Below are positions 38,701-49,752 of a DNA stretch of 64,000 nucleotides, piece after piece. Below the pieces are notes generated by a model. The model saw nothing but the letters and a program-made list of their open reading frames with translations, had not been told where the DNA came from and searched no databases. Both the position numbers and the translations under genes were made by a program. Position 1 is the first letter of the stretch. Each line of letters starts with the position of its first letter. Origin of the DNA: Pholis gunnellus (Eukaryota; Chordata; Actinopteri; Perciformes; Pholidae); contig OU342820.1 in NCBI GenBank assembly GCA_910591455.2, forward strand, positions 18,026,345 to 18,090,344, in the 5' to 3' direction.

Positions 38701-41478
38701 TAAACATTTAGCTTTCCTCTCTAATCTGTACTCCCTTTTTTTCTTCTGGTCTTATTACAACAGACCAACAACTGAGGTACAAACCAGCTGTTCCAGTGTT
38801 GTTCTGAGTAGAAACGCTACGTCTACCCCTGTACAACCCCGCCACACTCAGACAAACTTCAAACCGGATCATTTACCAGCTAATCTGGATGAGATGAAGG
38901 TGACACATTGCTGCCTGCACACAGTCTTGACTATCGGCACCTCATGCATATTGCAGCTGATAATCTGTTATCTTTACAGGTTGCTGAGCTGAAAATGGAA
39001 CTAAAACTCAGATCTTTGCCTGTTTCTGGGACTAAGACAGATCTGATAGAGAGGCTAAAGTTGTACCAGGAAAACTCGAACAGTCAGATTGCTGCTGTCA
39101 GTGAGACATCAGCCTCACAGTCTGACAACAAAAAGTTAACCCCGCCTGTGTCCCCTATAGCCTCTAAGGTGTCCAGTCTGGGCATAGAGGACAGTAGTAT
39201 AGCAGACAGCCCCACCAAGCTCTCAGAAGCTCTGTCTCCAACTCACACCGCTCCCTGTGGGAACTCCCCACAGAGACCTCCACGGGAAGAGTGTCCCACA
39301 GAGACAAGGTCCTATGAGAAGGACTCTGAGAAGGACCAACGTCTCCACGATAAGGAGCGTCAGATTGAGGAGCTGATGAGGAAGCTGGAGCAGGAGCACA
39401 GGCTGGTGGAAGAGCTGAAGATGCAGCTGGAGGTGGAGAAGAGGAGTCAGCAAGCAGATTCTCCAGCTCAGCTCATACCTCTTGCTCCCATCCAGGTCAA
39501 AGAGGAAAACAGGACCTTATCAAACTGCTCAGCGTCTTGCGGTTCTCCTGGTCTGCCAGTGTTGGTCAAACAAGAGCAGGTGGCTCCTCAAAATCAGTTC
39601 ATCATCAGCGACCAGACTTTCAAGCAGCCTAAAACCTTGCAGCCAGTCGAGGCTGGAGCTCGGATCCTCCAATCTGCATGTCGTCCTGCCTCAGCCGTGA
39701 CTATCCAGCTCCCTGCCAGCGGCATTAAATTACACACTACTGTTAGCAGCGTAGCCCCAGGTCTCATCCAGACCTCTGGACAGGTGCCACAGAAAATAGA
39801 GGCCTCAGCAGCATTACAACAGCAATGCAGCACTCAGATTCAGCCACTGACAAAGGTAAGAAAACACACTAATGATTGCACAGGCTGCCATGGTTCATCT
39901 CTTTATATGTCATCACTATCAGTTGTGATTTCCTGATAGTTTTCGATGGCACCAGCTAATCACACAGCACAGGGTTTTTTTTTTTACATTGTTGATGCTC
40001 TATCATGGGTAACGCCTCTCTGTTGCCACAGTAATAACAGGCCTCAGCTGCGTGGTAAAATCCTTCCCTATTCACATCAAAAGAAGGCTTGTGGAAACTT
40101 GGGTTACTAGAGCAGGCATTGAGTGAATGTTGACGGTAGTGCCCTGACTGCGCTCTGTCGTCCCTCTGCTCTGAGCCAACATACAACCAGCCAGAATTAG
40201 CAACAGAAACCACAACTAAATGCTAAACGAGAACAGTCATGAGCTAAAGCAGGGAGTGCAGAGGTATCTTTATTTAGGTTCCACAAAGATATGTGGTGCT
40301 CTCCTATTCTGTGATGCCATTAATGCATTATTAAATGATGTCTCCATGCTGACCTGTTTAAATGTCTCTGCAGACATGGAGGATGGGTCGTACAGCACAA
40401 AGCTTACTCAACACATTCCCAGTGAGTGGATGTCCTGTGGGAGCCTCCTCTAGCCAACCTGGTCCTAAAGATCCAACAAATAAGGTCCTTAGTCTCTCAT
40501 GCTCTTTTTCTTTTTATCTAAAGCACTTTATAACTGCTGTTTTCCAAAGTCCTGTCACCTGGTTTATTTACTTATTGGTACCCCGATGTTTTTTAATTTG
40601 ATGTAAAGGACCGTTGTCTTTTCCTGTTAAACAGGCTCCCTGTACCAGGCAGCCAACTGTGATCTTGCCAAAATTCACAAACCATGTGTCAAAGTGTAAA
40701 GACCCACCCCGCTATGAGGATGCAGTTAAACAGACACGCAGCATGCGAACAACTGTTCAGGTGACAAATAAATACACTCTTAAGTACAGTATATTGTTTT
40801 AAATTGTTACTATAGCCACTCAAACATTAAATGGTCATTCTGGTTTCTCTGCAGGGTCCCACTGCTGCTAGCCAGCAGATGGATGACTTGTTTGATGTGT
40901 TAATCGAGAGTGGTGGTGAGAAATACTGCAACTTTTCTTTTTTGGGGGGCTCTGGTAAAATAAGATGTAAAGTATTTATGATTATGGGATTCTCACACTG
41001 AACTTGTGTTTTAGAGATCTCACCCATCATCAGACAGGATCCTCCCAGTCTGGACAAGCCTCTCCCTGTGACAGCCAGTGTAACCACCCTTCCCATCAAC
41101 ACGGTTTTATCGCGCCCTCCACCCGTCATCCAAGTGGCCCAGCTGCCTGCAGCACAGCTCAATCCCTCGCCCAGCTTGGCTGCTCTAACCTCTAGCAACC
41201 AGCTGGAAACCCTCCCGGGTGCTCACACCAAGCCACAGACACTGAAGCTGATAGAGGAGCGACACTCGCTTGTGGTTACCATGGAGGGATACTTAAATGA
41301 AAACACATCACCCTCTACTTTGAACTTGCACGGCACCAACATGGACAATATGGATTGGCTGGACCTTACCCTGTCTGTGCCAGCAGAGGGGGTGAACTCT
41401 TTAGACATGTCAGCGCCAGTGGGCGTCTTCTCCTCTGACTTCCTGGACACACATGAACTGCACTTGAACTGGGACTGA
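29782..41478 (+). CDS. mrtfb: Myocardin-related transcription factor B (MKL2), 14 coding exons
   Basis: Exons: 29782-29878, 33240-33305, 35166-35221, 35305-35380, 35626-35787, 36495-36670, 37092-37223, 38174-38421, 38764-38899, 38980-39855, 40374-40484, 40635-40760, 40855-40915, 41015-41478. All phases join and give 928 codons plus stop. The protein is an actin-sensing SRF coactivator: RPEL repeats bind G-actin, and on release it enters the nucleus. Visible domains are RPEL1 (SRPERSEL, residues 84-91), RPEL2 (KLKRARLADDLNEKI, 112-126), RPEL3 (RPGPMELVEKNILP, from 129), and basic region B1 (RSRSKKSKEPKPRVKKLKYH, about 265). A Q-rich stretch follows, then SAP (LDEMKVAELKMELKLRSLPV, about 378), a leucine zipper (ERQIEELMRKLEQEHRLVEE, about 510) and a C-terminal transactivation region ending in LHLNWD. 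KDPPRYEDAVKQTRS and TASVTTLPINTVLSRPPP favour MRTFB over MRTFA. It is shorter than human MRTFB as I recall it. Exon 7 and 11 donors are weak (GTTGGC, GTCCTT), so those borders are less sure. Confidence 0.92.
36300..36354 (+). repeat. partial duplicate of mrtfb exon 5 (RPEL2 start) in intron 5
   Basis: 36302-36354 repeats 35631-35683 (the 5' part of exon 5) with only 2 substitutions in 53 bp. The copy encodes QAEPSLQATQMKLKRAR and then diverges. It is preceded by CACAG|AG, so splicing from exon 4 would stay in frame, although the pyrimidine tract is poor. The reading frame stays open through the rest of the intron into exon 6 in the same frame. Confidence 0.9.
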
Positions 41479-43179
41479 CTGCTGTCAAGGAAAATCCGTA
41501 CACCCATCAGACAGGTTCAGATAAACATACTTTTTATGCAAGGGAGGCTGCATTTATTTCCTATGTGGAAAAATAGGGTTTTTTAGAGGTTGTGGCAGCT
41601 CTGTTTTGTTTTCTGGCCAAACAAAAACAAAACCGAGCTGCCACAGCTCTGTTTTGGCCGTGTACATTAGCTCAGTAATAATCTATTTGTGCTGCGTCAC
41701 TTTAGAAATTCCTGCATTGCTTCCTTTGAGGTCTTCAAACCCTTTGATTGTACAGGGAGACAGGGGGACTGGCACTGACAGATTGAGCAGACAGTTTAAG
41801 TTGCCTTTACAATTACAATCTTAATTTATGCCACAATTTTGCTATCAATATGTTCTCACGTTATTGCCTTCTCTTTGTCTTCTAATTATAATGAATGTAC
41901 AGTGTTATATTGGCCTTAGTAAGAGCAGGAAAATGTCCTAATGCTGGTTTAAGAACTAATGGACTAACACTACATTTAGCTGGGCGCTATTATGCAGTTC
42001 ATTCCACCCTGACTCGGAATGATTATCACTATCAAAAGAGATTAACACACATATGGTGAATGTTCCCTGTGTATATGTAAATTGTGAAGCATAAATCAGA
42101 TGTTTGATTGAATTGAGAACGTGAATATGATAGTGATATAATATGAGACCACTGAGTTACCACTGTGTCAAATTAGCTTGACCAAACAAGTATTTACTAC
42201 AAAATACTCAACACTCAAAATTGCTCCATCTCCAGTTCTGACAAGATTTCTACCTGATCAGCCAAATCTTCACTTCTGGATCTCCAGTATGCATCTTTAC
42301 ACTATGTAAAACATACTGCACATGCGTTTGTAAATCCAATAGTCCTATCAGCTTGAAAAGTAGAATACAGGTAAGGGCAACTAATCACAAAGGTCATCCG
42401 CTGTGCTCTGTTAAGGCTGTTTCCAAATGAATAATGATAAAATAGTTCTTGGAACATCATTCAAAGACTCTTGAAGGGTTACAAAATATTAAATTATTCT
42501 TGTTTTTTGTTTAGGCAGTTTATTCAAGAGGTGTAAGCATGGCAGCACATACCAGACCCCAATCTCTGTGTGCAACAGACATACTGTACAGACACATCTT
42601 ACAGAAAAATAACAACATCCATCAATATGAACCACTGATCCCTTCCAACTGAAATAACATGAATGCATTAGAGTTGATTTGTATTGTAGCGACATCTGCT
42701 GGCCACATCCAAATCTATTCAGCTTGAGCAAGCAAAGACTGTGGTCTGACTGGTATTCTATTCTTTTAGCAAATTGCAAATAACGACTTCTGGTATGATG
42801 AAAATATAATTCAGTGTCAAAGAAACCACCATACACAACATGATGAACCACAGCAGGATAGTTTCTGGGCACTGTGCTGTATTATTAGGGCTCTATTGTC
42901 TGCCTCTGCAGGTTATATGGAGCATTGCTGACAAACTCATCTAAATGCTGAGGGGATTGTTTAAAAAGGAGAGGATTGTATTTGTCATTTGTATTAGTTT
43001 TACTTTCAGCACATTACTGCTTCATTTGACAATCCAAATGTAACCCTTTAGAAGACATTTCTGGGAAATACAATGCTGAATATTGTTAACGACTTAAAGT
43101 TAAAGTCTTACTTATCTGCGGGAACACACTGTGATTCCTATAGCAATACTACATCTACATGTTTCTGATGTTAATTATG
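41479..43179 (+). other. mrtfb 3' UTR and downstream flank
   Basis: The mrtfb 3' UTR begins at 41479. Its end is uncertain; an ATTAAA at about 42490 is one possible poly(A) signal. A 127-codon minus ORF at 42489-42872 has no family signature and is probably chance. A CTCF-like GACATCTGCTGGCCAC occurs near 42690. Confidence 0.5.
41591..41645 (+). promoter_or_regulatory. stable stem-loop in the mrtfb 3' UTR
   Basis: Arms 41591-41612 and 41624-41645 pair at 21 of 22 positions around an 11-nt loop (CTGGCCAAACA), about 110 nt after the mrtfb stop codon. The arms read TGTGGCAGCTCTGTTTTG and its complement. It could be an RNA structure in the mRNA, a double-stranded-RNA-binding site, or the remnant of a small palindromic insertion. 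Confidence 0.8.
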
Positions 43180-44060
43180 GTTTATCTCAGGGCTCTGATT
43201 TTGGCCCTCTGCTTTTCTCTCTTTATATTTGACCTCTAAGCCAAATTTATTCCACTGCTTTGCTCATGATACTTAGCTGTATGGGCCTGTAAAAGCAGGT
43301 TGTCATTCCCAAATAATAATTTAAGAGGTGTGCTTGTCTGGATGTTGCGCATTCTGTTAAAACTGAGATGCTGGCCCAGCTTGACATAGACAACAGTTTG
43401 ATCAAGTACAGTAACAGTAACTTCATTTATCAAAGTTTGACATTAAAGAAATCAACGACACAATTTGTTCACCTTTGCATCATGGCTAAAATTCTGTTAT
43501 GTCTGATGAATTCCTTTGTTACATCCAGACTTGATTATTGTAATGTATTGTCTGGCCTGCCACATGCTTTTTCTTAAAGACAAGCGGCTAGAATTTTAGG
43601 TGGAACTTACACATTACACCAAATTAAGCTTCCAACCATTAGCTCCCAAACCATTAATCAGACTTTAAGGTGCCTCTGATGCCCTTTCATGTCCAACCTT
43701 TCTGATCTCCATCCCTTGCTCTGCACTTTCAGAATATAGGGCTCCTGTCTGTCTCCAGAGTTAAAAAGAAGTCAGCTGGCCACAGGGCCTTTTCCTATTA
43801 TGTTTCCTTCCTCTGGAATTTACTTTCCTGCTGACCACAGACTGTCTGACTCTGGTAAGGCCTTTAAATCCTTTAAATTTCACTAAGGCTCCTCTGCGCT
43901 GGACCATCGGCCATCCAGAGGACCAATCTCTGTCTCTCAGCTGGCTCTTGGTGTCTCATTCCAGATGTGTTGGATCTGGATCTTCATCCTTCAGGAGATT
44001 CAGCCTCTCATATTGCTTCCCACTCTACCCATAGTGCATGTTACCAATGTCCTTGTCTTG
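43180..44060 (+). mobile_element. LINE (CR1/L2/Rex1-like) 3' relic
   Basis: On the plus strand a decayed reverse transcriptase C-terminus can be read. SQGSDFGPLLFSLYI (motif near the catalytic region) is followed after damage by MNSFVTSRLDYCNVLSGLPH. A further shifted part reads KKSAGHRAFSYY and LWN. A 3' UTR-like tail (TTTAAAGATTAAACCCCATG) ends near 44090. Stops and frameshifts mark it as dead. It belongs to the same broad class as the relic at 21740-22480 but in opposite orientation. Confidence 0.8.
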
Positions 44061-44441
44061 CTTTAAAGATTAAACCCCATGAATGAGCCCAATATCACGA
44101 ATTGTGAATTTTACTACTACTGTAAATACTGCAGTATATTTACATTCCTATTGATCAGATTTTCTAATCAGTGAAAGTAAATTTGATACAAATGTCTTAA
44201 AATTGTTCAATAATATACATCTACATGCAGGCAGACTGCATTAGTCAACACCACATGCTCCATTAAAACCAAAGTGATTATTGACAAACCTTATCCCTCA
44301 ACCATTGATATTCAGGGGTTATGATGATAGTTAATGCAAACGGGTCAACTCTGCAGGGGATCCATGCTGTGGAAATACTACTCGGCCGATGTCTGATGCT
44401 CTTCTAGTCTGAGCTTCAAGTTTCCACCAGCTGCTTTTCTC

Positions 44442-46357
44442 TCAGAGCTTTTTTATAGTTATGATTGGCGTTCGACACCTAGGACATCTGTGTGTGATAG
44501 ATTTGAACTTATCCAGGCAGAAGGGAATGAGGCAACAACCAGCCACACAGCTGCAAAAGAAGTAACAGGAACAAATTAAAATGTTGACACCAGGAAACGT
44601 ATGCCTGTGATCATAGAAAAACAGCTGCAAAAATAGAAACCGGCACACCAAGGTGTGATTATATTCTCATGCAAATATTGTACCGAGATGGAGGAAATAT
44701 TTTCCTACCCAATCGAAGCTATCATGAAGCACATCATCCAGGTGACACTGCTGACGGAAGCAAAAGTCTCTGTCATTATGAACTGCTTACACTCAGGACA
44801 CTGCGTCCTGTATGGACATGGTGGAAGTTTTTCCGCGTCCAGAATCACCGTAGGGGCTGTTAACGGGAAGATTTCATGTTAGTTTTTCCCAAGAAAACAC
44901 TCGAAACCTCTCTAAAACTTCTAGGAGGAAATATTTTGTAAAAACAGGCACTTGGAATAAAAGAAGTACAAACAGTTAGTGTTGCCAACATAAATTGTGA
45001 TTCAAAACATTTCACAATTTCAGCATTGGTGGAATGTAACTAAATGCAATTACTCAAGTACTATACTTAAGTTAAATTTTGAGGTACTTGTACTTTCTAT
45101 TTTATGCTACTTTATACTTCTACCCCACTACATTTTGGAGGCAAATATTTGACTACTAAAGTTACTTTTTACTGTGCAGATTTAGATGATTAATACAACA
45201 AATACATCTAGAAATGAATTCCAATATATTATTATTATTATCATTAGTAGTAGTTGTAATAGTAATTAAAATTAGCCCCACCAGCTGTAATATTAAAGTG
45301 ATGTACACATGAACGCATCAATAACTAGTATTCAGTAATATAATATATATGATTCTAATGACTACCTTTACTCTTGGAGATTGAAGTATATTTTGTATAC
45401 TTTTTCCACCACTGAATTTCAAGGGCCAAAGGTTTGCAAAGGTGAGATTATTTTTTTTAGAGGAAAGAATATGAATACAAACTCTAATGGGGCATAACTG
45501 AGGAACTTGATCTGTGCAAAAAGTGTTTGCACATATGAAGCTAAAAATATGTTGCATTGATGAAGGACAAAAGTAGGGTGAAAGGTTTGTCACTAGATGT
45601 GACGTCAACAAGTGTGACTGGCTGCAGAACATACTATTTGAAGACAAAAGTCAAAATAAGCATTTGTGCATCAATGACTCACCAGGGATATTAGGTGGAC
45701 CCTCAACATGGAAAATATCGGCGCGAGGAACAGGAACATCAGGCACAATCTGACGGGAGGAGATGCTAACCTCTAACAAAGAAGAATAGGGTTGTTACAA
45801 AACCAAAATATTGATAAAGAGTAGTGAAGTAATGACATGCTGCCACTAAATTTGGATTCAGCTTTCTTGCCATTCATCATGTCTTTGGACTCAGCTTTCT
45901 TGCCATTCATCATGTCTTTGGACTCAGCTTTCTTGACATTCTTCATGTCTTTGCCATTTAGGATGTTCTCGTGGCTTATTTGGAGCTCTGCCTTCCTTTC
46001 TGTCAGTTGTTTCAGTTTGTCATCAATGTTGTCAATCTCGTACAGATTTGAGGCTGCCCCCTCTGGTAAAACAAAAAGCAACATACTCATATAACTAAGA
46101 CAACAGCAGCAAAATATAATATGCAAAAGACTTGAGATATCCACTTTATTTTCATGATGTAAATATCTGTCTCATTACTGTTTTGGAATGTCTTTAATGC
46201 TCTGTCATACATCACCTGTTTGTCCAAATTCTGCACGATTCCTCATCTCCTGAAATATGCACTGGATTTTTCTGCTTTCTATAAGTCGTTGTCTCTCGAG
46301 TGAAAGATGGTTCAACTCGGTCAATATGTCTTTAAGGTCGCTCTCTGAAGAAGTCAT
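44442..46357 (-). CDS. LITAF-domain protein with coiled-coil N-terminus
   Basis: Five coding exons on the minus strand: 46357-46216, 46062-45847, 45772-45683, 44856-44709, 44550-44442; phases join to 234 codons. Residues 1-80 are acidic/basic and predicted coiled-coil (LTELNHLSLERQRLIESRK; IDDKLKQLTERKAEL). Residues 85-117 are three 11-residue repeats (KKAESKDMMNG type). The C-terminus is a LITAF domain: C169-x2-C172, a hydrophobic stretch with MIASIGCVAGCC, and H219-x-C221-x2-C224, the HxCPxC signature. LITAF domains bind zinc and insert into the cytosolic face of late endosomal membranes. The PPxY motif of canonical LITAF and CDIP1 is absent. The exon 2 donor (A|GTGGCA) is weak but is the only in-frame choice I see. 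A likely non-coding first exon ends at 47265 (GAG|GTAAGT). It could be a fish-specific LITAF-like paralog; I do not assign a symbol. Confidence 0.85.
45021..45415. repeat. MITE-like fish repeat with TGGTGGAA...TTCCACCACT ends
   Basis: This lies in the intron between exons 3 and 4 of the LITAF-like gene. It begins CAGCATTGGTGGAATGTAACT and ends TTTTTCCACCACTG, with the inner text ACTCAAGTACT and TATGCTACTTTATACTTCTA. I recognise this as a very abundant non-coding fish element. An ATTATTATTATC tract sits inside. Confidence 0.75.
45852..45950 (-). repeat. three tandem 33-bp coding repeats
   Basis: Units 45852-45884, 45885-45917 and 45918-45950 encode 11 residues each (K-K-A-E-S-K-D-M-M-N-G register). 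The first two differ at one base, the third at about three more. They lie inside exon 2 of the LITAF-like gene, so copy-number change would keep the frame. Confidence 0.9.
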
Positions 46358-46451
46358 GGTAGAAATGCTGAAAAGACGGAGTTGTTGGATTTTTTTTAGG
46401 TTTGATATTTGGTTGAATGTATATGCTTGTTTAGTGTGAAAAATGTTTCAT

Positions 46452-46735
46452 ACTTGGGCAACTGGTAGTGTAAAGGTTAGAGAAGGGAGCTTGTGAAACA
46501 ACCTTGAGGTCGTTGGTTTAATCTCCGGACTGGCAGGATAAATCTGAAGAAACCACAGGTGCTCTTGAGCAAGGCCCTATACCCTAACCGCTTTAGAGGA
46601 GCTACTCGGTTGCCAGCAGCTCAGACTGGTTACATGTGCAGCTTCCAGATGCGAATGTCTGTGTGAATGTGATCAAGGTGTTCCTGTAAATGAGAAGCTT
46701 ACTCAGTGTAACTCCCTGAATAAACACAAAAACAA
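46452..46735 (+). repeat. tRNA-derived SINE
   Basis: The head reads GGTAGTGTAAAGGTTAGAGA, then AGGTCGTTGGTTTAATCTCC (box B-like, followed by GGACTGGCAGG). This is the pattern of fish SINEs with a tRNA head. The body contains CTCTTGAGCAAGGCCCTA. It lies in the 5' UTR intron of the LITAF-like gene, in antisense. Confidence 0.75.
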
Positions 46736-48007
46736 AGTAAATAAAAAAATAACACATACGTACCGACATAAAATGAAAACGAAAAATGTTTTATAGTGAG
46801 AGAGAATAGTTACTACCAAAGTCATATTCATATGTGACCACATTTTTCTGTTACATCTTCTCAAAATAAAGACACATTTTCATAAATTGTTTAATCTATT
46901 TAGGTGAATCTATCATTTGTATACTTCTCCCCCTTTGTGTAAAATGAACCAGAGACAAGTTTCATGGTTTAAAAAAAAGATGGCAGACCAACAGTATGTA
47001 ATGAAAAGACTCAATGTAGTGATGCCTGCCGTGTTATCCATTTATGGCTGAACAAGTATTTTGATAAAATAGTGAGTGGGTGGTCAACAGTGTTGCACTA
47101 AAGGACACATTTACAATAAACAAACTAGTTATTGCCATCAAAGGTTGCCTGAGAAAATAAATGCTCACTCACTGTCCACTCCACCTTTACCATATTTATA
47201 TCAAGTCTTACATTAAATCCATGCTTTAAAAATGCATTTTAAGATGGTTGGTAATGAAACTTACCTCTGCTTTTCCTCCAAAAATAATAAATAATAAACG
47301 GTAAAGAGAGCTTTGGGAAAATAAAGAAATCCATTAAACTCATTCTGGTTTGAGTGAGCAAAAGCACCAACAATAATAATTTAGACTAGATAAAATGAGA
47401 AAATGCTGAAATTAGTTGTCAAATTAACATGTAACACAAATCTCAAGCTCACAACTAACTTAAGTCAAAAAACATTACTCAAACATCTAAACTACTGACT
47501 CCATTAGGTCCCATTTAAACTGTATTAAATACATTATGTCAAAGAGAAACGATGTGTATTACCGTATATACTCGGCTGCTCCAAGTGTATCCTGTGCAGC
47601 TAACATTCAAACGAGGTCAACAAGGCCATGCACTGTTCACTTATACCAGGAAATATTCAAATCATTGGGTTACAACTGCCTTCTATGGAAATGTAACAGA
47701 ATGCTCTTGTTGAGATGCAAGTAAAACACAAACACAAAATAAATAAATTCTTTAATATGTTTTAATGTTTGCGGACAACTATACAAAATCCCGGCACACT
47801 TGTCAGTAAAATGGGGGCTTAACATCTCCAGATATCTTATTTACATGGACCCTCTTTGAGCGACATGCTCAGTTTGTAATGTGCTCAAGATAAGCCCCAA
47901 AACAACCATCAATACTTTGTGAAAGTCATTTCCTGTCTGCGGGGCAAGTAGCACCAGTGTAGCACCTGGTGTAGTTTCCTGACGAGACAAACGTTGGCTG
48001 TGACATT
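46736..48007. other. 5' region of the LITAF-like gene and snrnp25 3' flank
   Basis: A probable non-coding exon 1 of the LITAF-like gene ends at 47265 with a consensus donor; its start is unknown. From about 47400 to 48007 lies the intergenic region and the snrnp25 3' UTR. AATAAATAAA-type runs occur but not clearly in the minus orientation. I see no other gene. Confidence 0.5.
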
Positions 48008-49274
48008 TCATTTTTTCCTGAGTCTCTTCATAAATGTCACTTCATCTCTGTTCCTGATCCCGTAGCTGAAGACATGAAGATATACAGAGTCAAACAGTGC
48101 TGGTGATAACAGCATCACAAGTAAAGGAAGTGATTATTTACTTACTCTTTAAGCCTCATCTTGTCATCTTCAAGCTTTTCCCCTTGAAAAATTAACTGAT
48201 ACGTTCTCCAAACATATCTCCTGTAAAAGAGAGGAAGCACACCGTTGCAATCAGTTTGGTCATTTCATTTTAAATCCCTTTTATGTTATCTTGTGCTTGT
48301 GAGTGTATTTACCAGCTGACATGTTTAACTCCACCTTCGCGTTGTTGTTTCAGCTCCATGAATCTGCGAATGGCCTTCTTCAGATCAAGGACAGTGGCAT
48401 TTTGTACCACCACTATGGCTTAGGGAGGAAGATTTTTTCAAGGTATGGTTGATAAAAATAAACTTTTACAAAATCTATTGCAAACAATTATTTTTATCAT
48501 TTAAAAAAATGTGAAGTGATGTGCACAAATGAAACTAAATGCATAATTATGTGATCAGAAAACAGTGTCTATGAAAATAATGTTTAGGTTCAAAATGAAA
48601 CAACAAAACAATATCAAGACTCACGCATTATCTCTCCATCTGCCTTTACGACCCTCACAGTCATCGCTTGGCCATACTCCAAAGCAATCTGAGAATTGAC
48701 CTCCTCCAGAGTCACCTAAAGATAAAGATGATCAGGGTGAAGGGACATGTACAGCACTTCTTCTATCAGTACTGATTCTGACACCCACATAACACACTGC
48801 TCTGTTTTATCAAACTTGGGAGCTAACCACATTTTTATAAAGCAATCATTTTCTATTCTTCTTAATGTTTTGTAGGACTTACTATAATGCATGCTATGGA
48901 TTTCAAAGATTCCATGTTTTATGTATATATATAGTGACCAGCTCTGTTTTCAACCAGGTGTGAATGAATGTACTGCATGTAAATGTCATATTTCTGTTTT
49001 TTAACACTTAATATTTTCCTCACGATAACTCATATAAAGTGAATTACCGACAGATCAACCCAACCTGAATTGGCAGATCACAGAGTAAAGGGTCTTGCAC
49101 AAGTCGAGCAAGTCCCTCCTCGAAAATATCCAAGATCTCTGAGTGAGGAAGAGTCTCCTCATCTTCCTCCTCTTCGTCTAAGGATGCCATCTCTGTCAGG
49201 TTCTCGTTTTCTACGTCTTCATCCTTTACAGACAGTCCTCCTCCAACAGTGTCCTGACTCTGCTTCTCCATCAT
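48008..49274 (-). CDS. snrnp25: U11/U12 small nuclear ribonucleoprotein 25 kDa
   Basis: Exons on the minus strand: 49274-49065, 48715-48625, 48418-48313, 48220-48146, 48065-48008, giving 179 codons. The protein is a subunit of the U11/U12 di-snRNP of the minor spliceosome and has a ubiquitin-like fold. The family core is complete: EGLARLVQDPLLCDLPIQ, VTLEEVNSQIALEYGQAMTV, VQNATVLDLKKAIRRFMELK, VSWRYVWRTYQLIFQGEKL and DYGIRNRDEVTFMKRLRKK. The N-terminal 50 or so residues are an acidic extension (LDEEEEDEETLPHSEI), longer than the human protein of about 132 residues. ATG pairs at 49274 and 49271 and a later in-frame Met (MASLDEEEE) are possible starts. It is head to head with polr3k, as in mammals. 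A non-coding first exon probably ends at 49390 (CCG|GTATGT). Confidence 0.95.
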
Positions 49275-49752
49275 CACGCTGTCCAACAAACAGTTACTCC
49301 TGAACACTTAACATATTGAAGTGGGAACTAGTTTCGCTGCAAACAGCCATGAAGTAAACACACAATGTGTACGGTAAATAATACATACCGGAAGGCAACC
49401 GCAGCTCAGTGTAATTAGTTCCCCTCATTGGACGGAAATTCACACTCTACTTTGGTATTGTATTGAGAAGAAACAGATTTAGGTTGTTTAATATTATTTA
49501 GTGGTGATATCATTTTTGGATTTGGTTTTAAATCAATATAAACCGCGTCCTTCCTTATGTCGTTTAATGTGTCGTTTCCCACCGAGCGATAAAAGGAGTA
49601 GCACCTGCTTTCATCAGCCACTTCCGCCTCTCCACATGCACCGACAGCGGGGAGAACTTAACAGTCTGCTAACTGTGTGAAACTAGTACTCGCATTGAGT
49701 TTGAGATTGCTTTGGTTTGTAGCGTCTTGCTACATATATAATCCCGGGTAAC
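49275..49752. promoter_or_regulatory. shared bidirectional promoter of snrnp25 and polr3k
   Basis: Only 478 bp separate the two start codons. An ETS-type CACTTCCGCC at 49619-49628 sits near the middle, typical of housekeeping bidirectional promoters. To the left are the snrnp25 leader and its likely 5' UTR intron; to the right is the polr3k leader. Confidence 0.75.

Noticed and set aside
42489..42872. 127-codon minus-strand ORF downstream of mrtfb
   Set aside because: No domain, no splice partner, biased composition; expected by chance in this amount of AT-rich sequence.
41479..44400. Possible mir-193b/mir-365 cluster, which in mammals lies near MRTFB
   Set aside because: I looked for the mature sequences on both strands downstream of mrtfb and did not find them. 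A TTTGAGGGCCAG match near 15369 covers too little to count.
44655..44882. Plus-strand ORFs of 64-75 codons
   Set aside because: They are antisense shadows of the LITAF-domain exon at 44709-44856.
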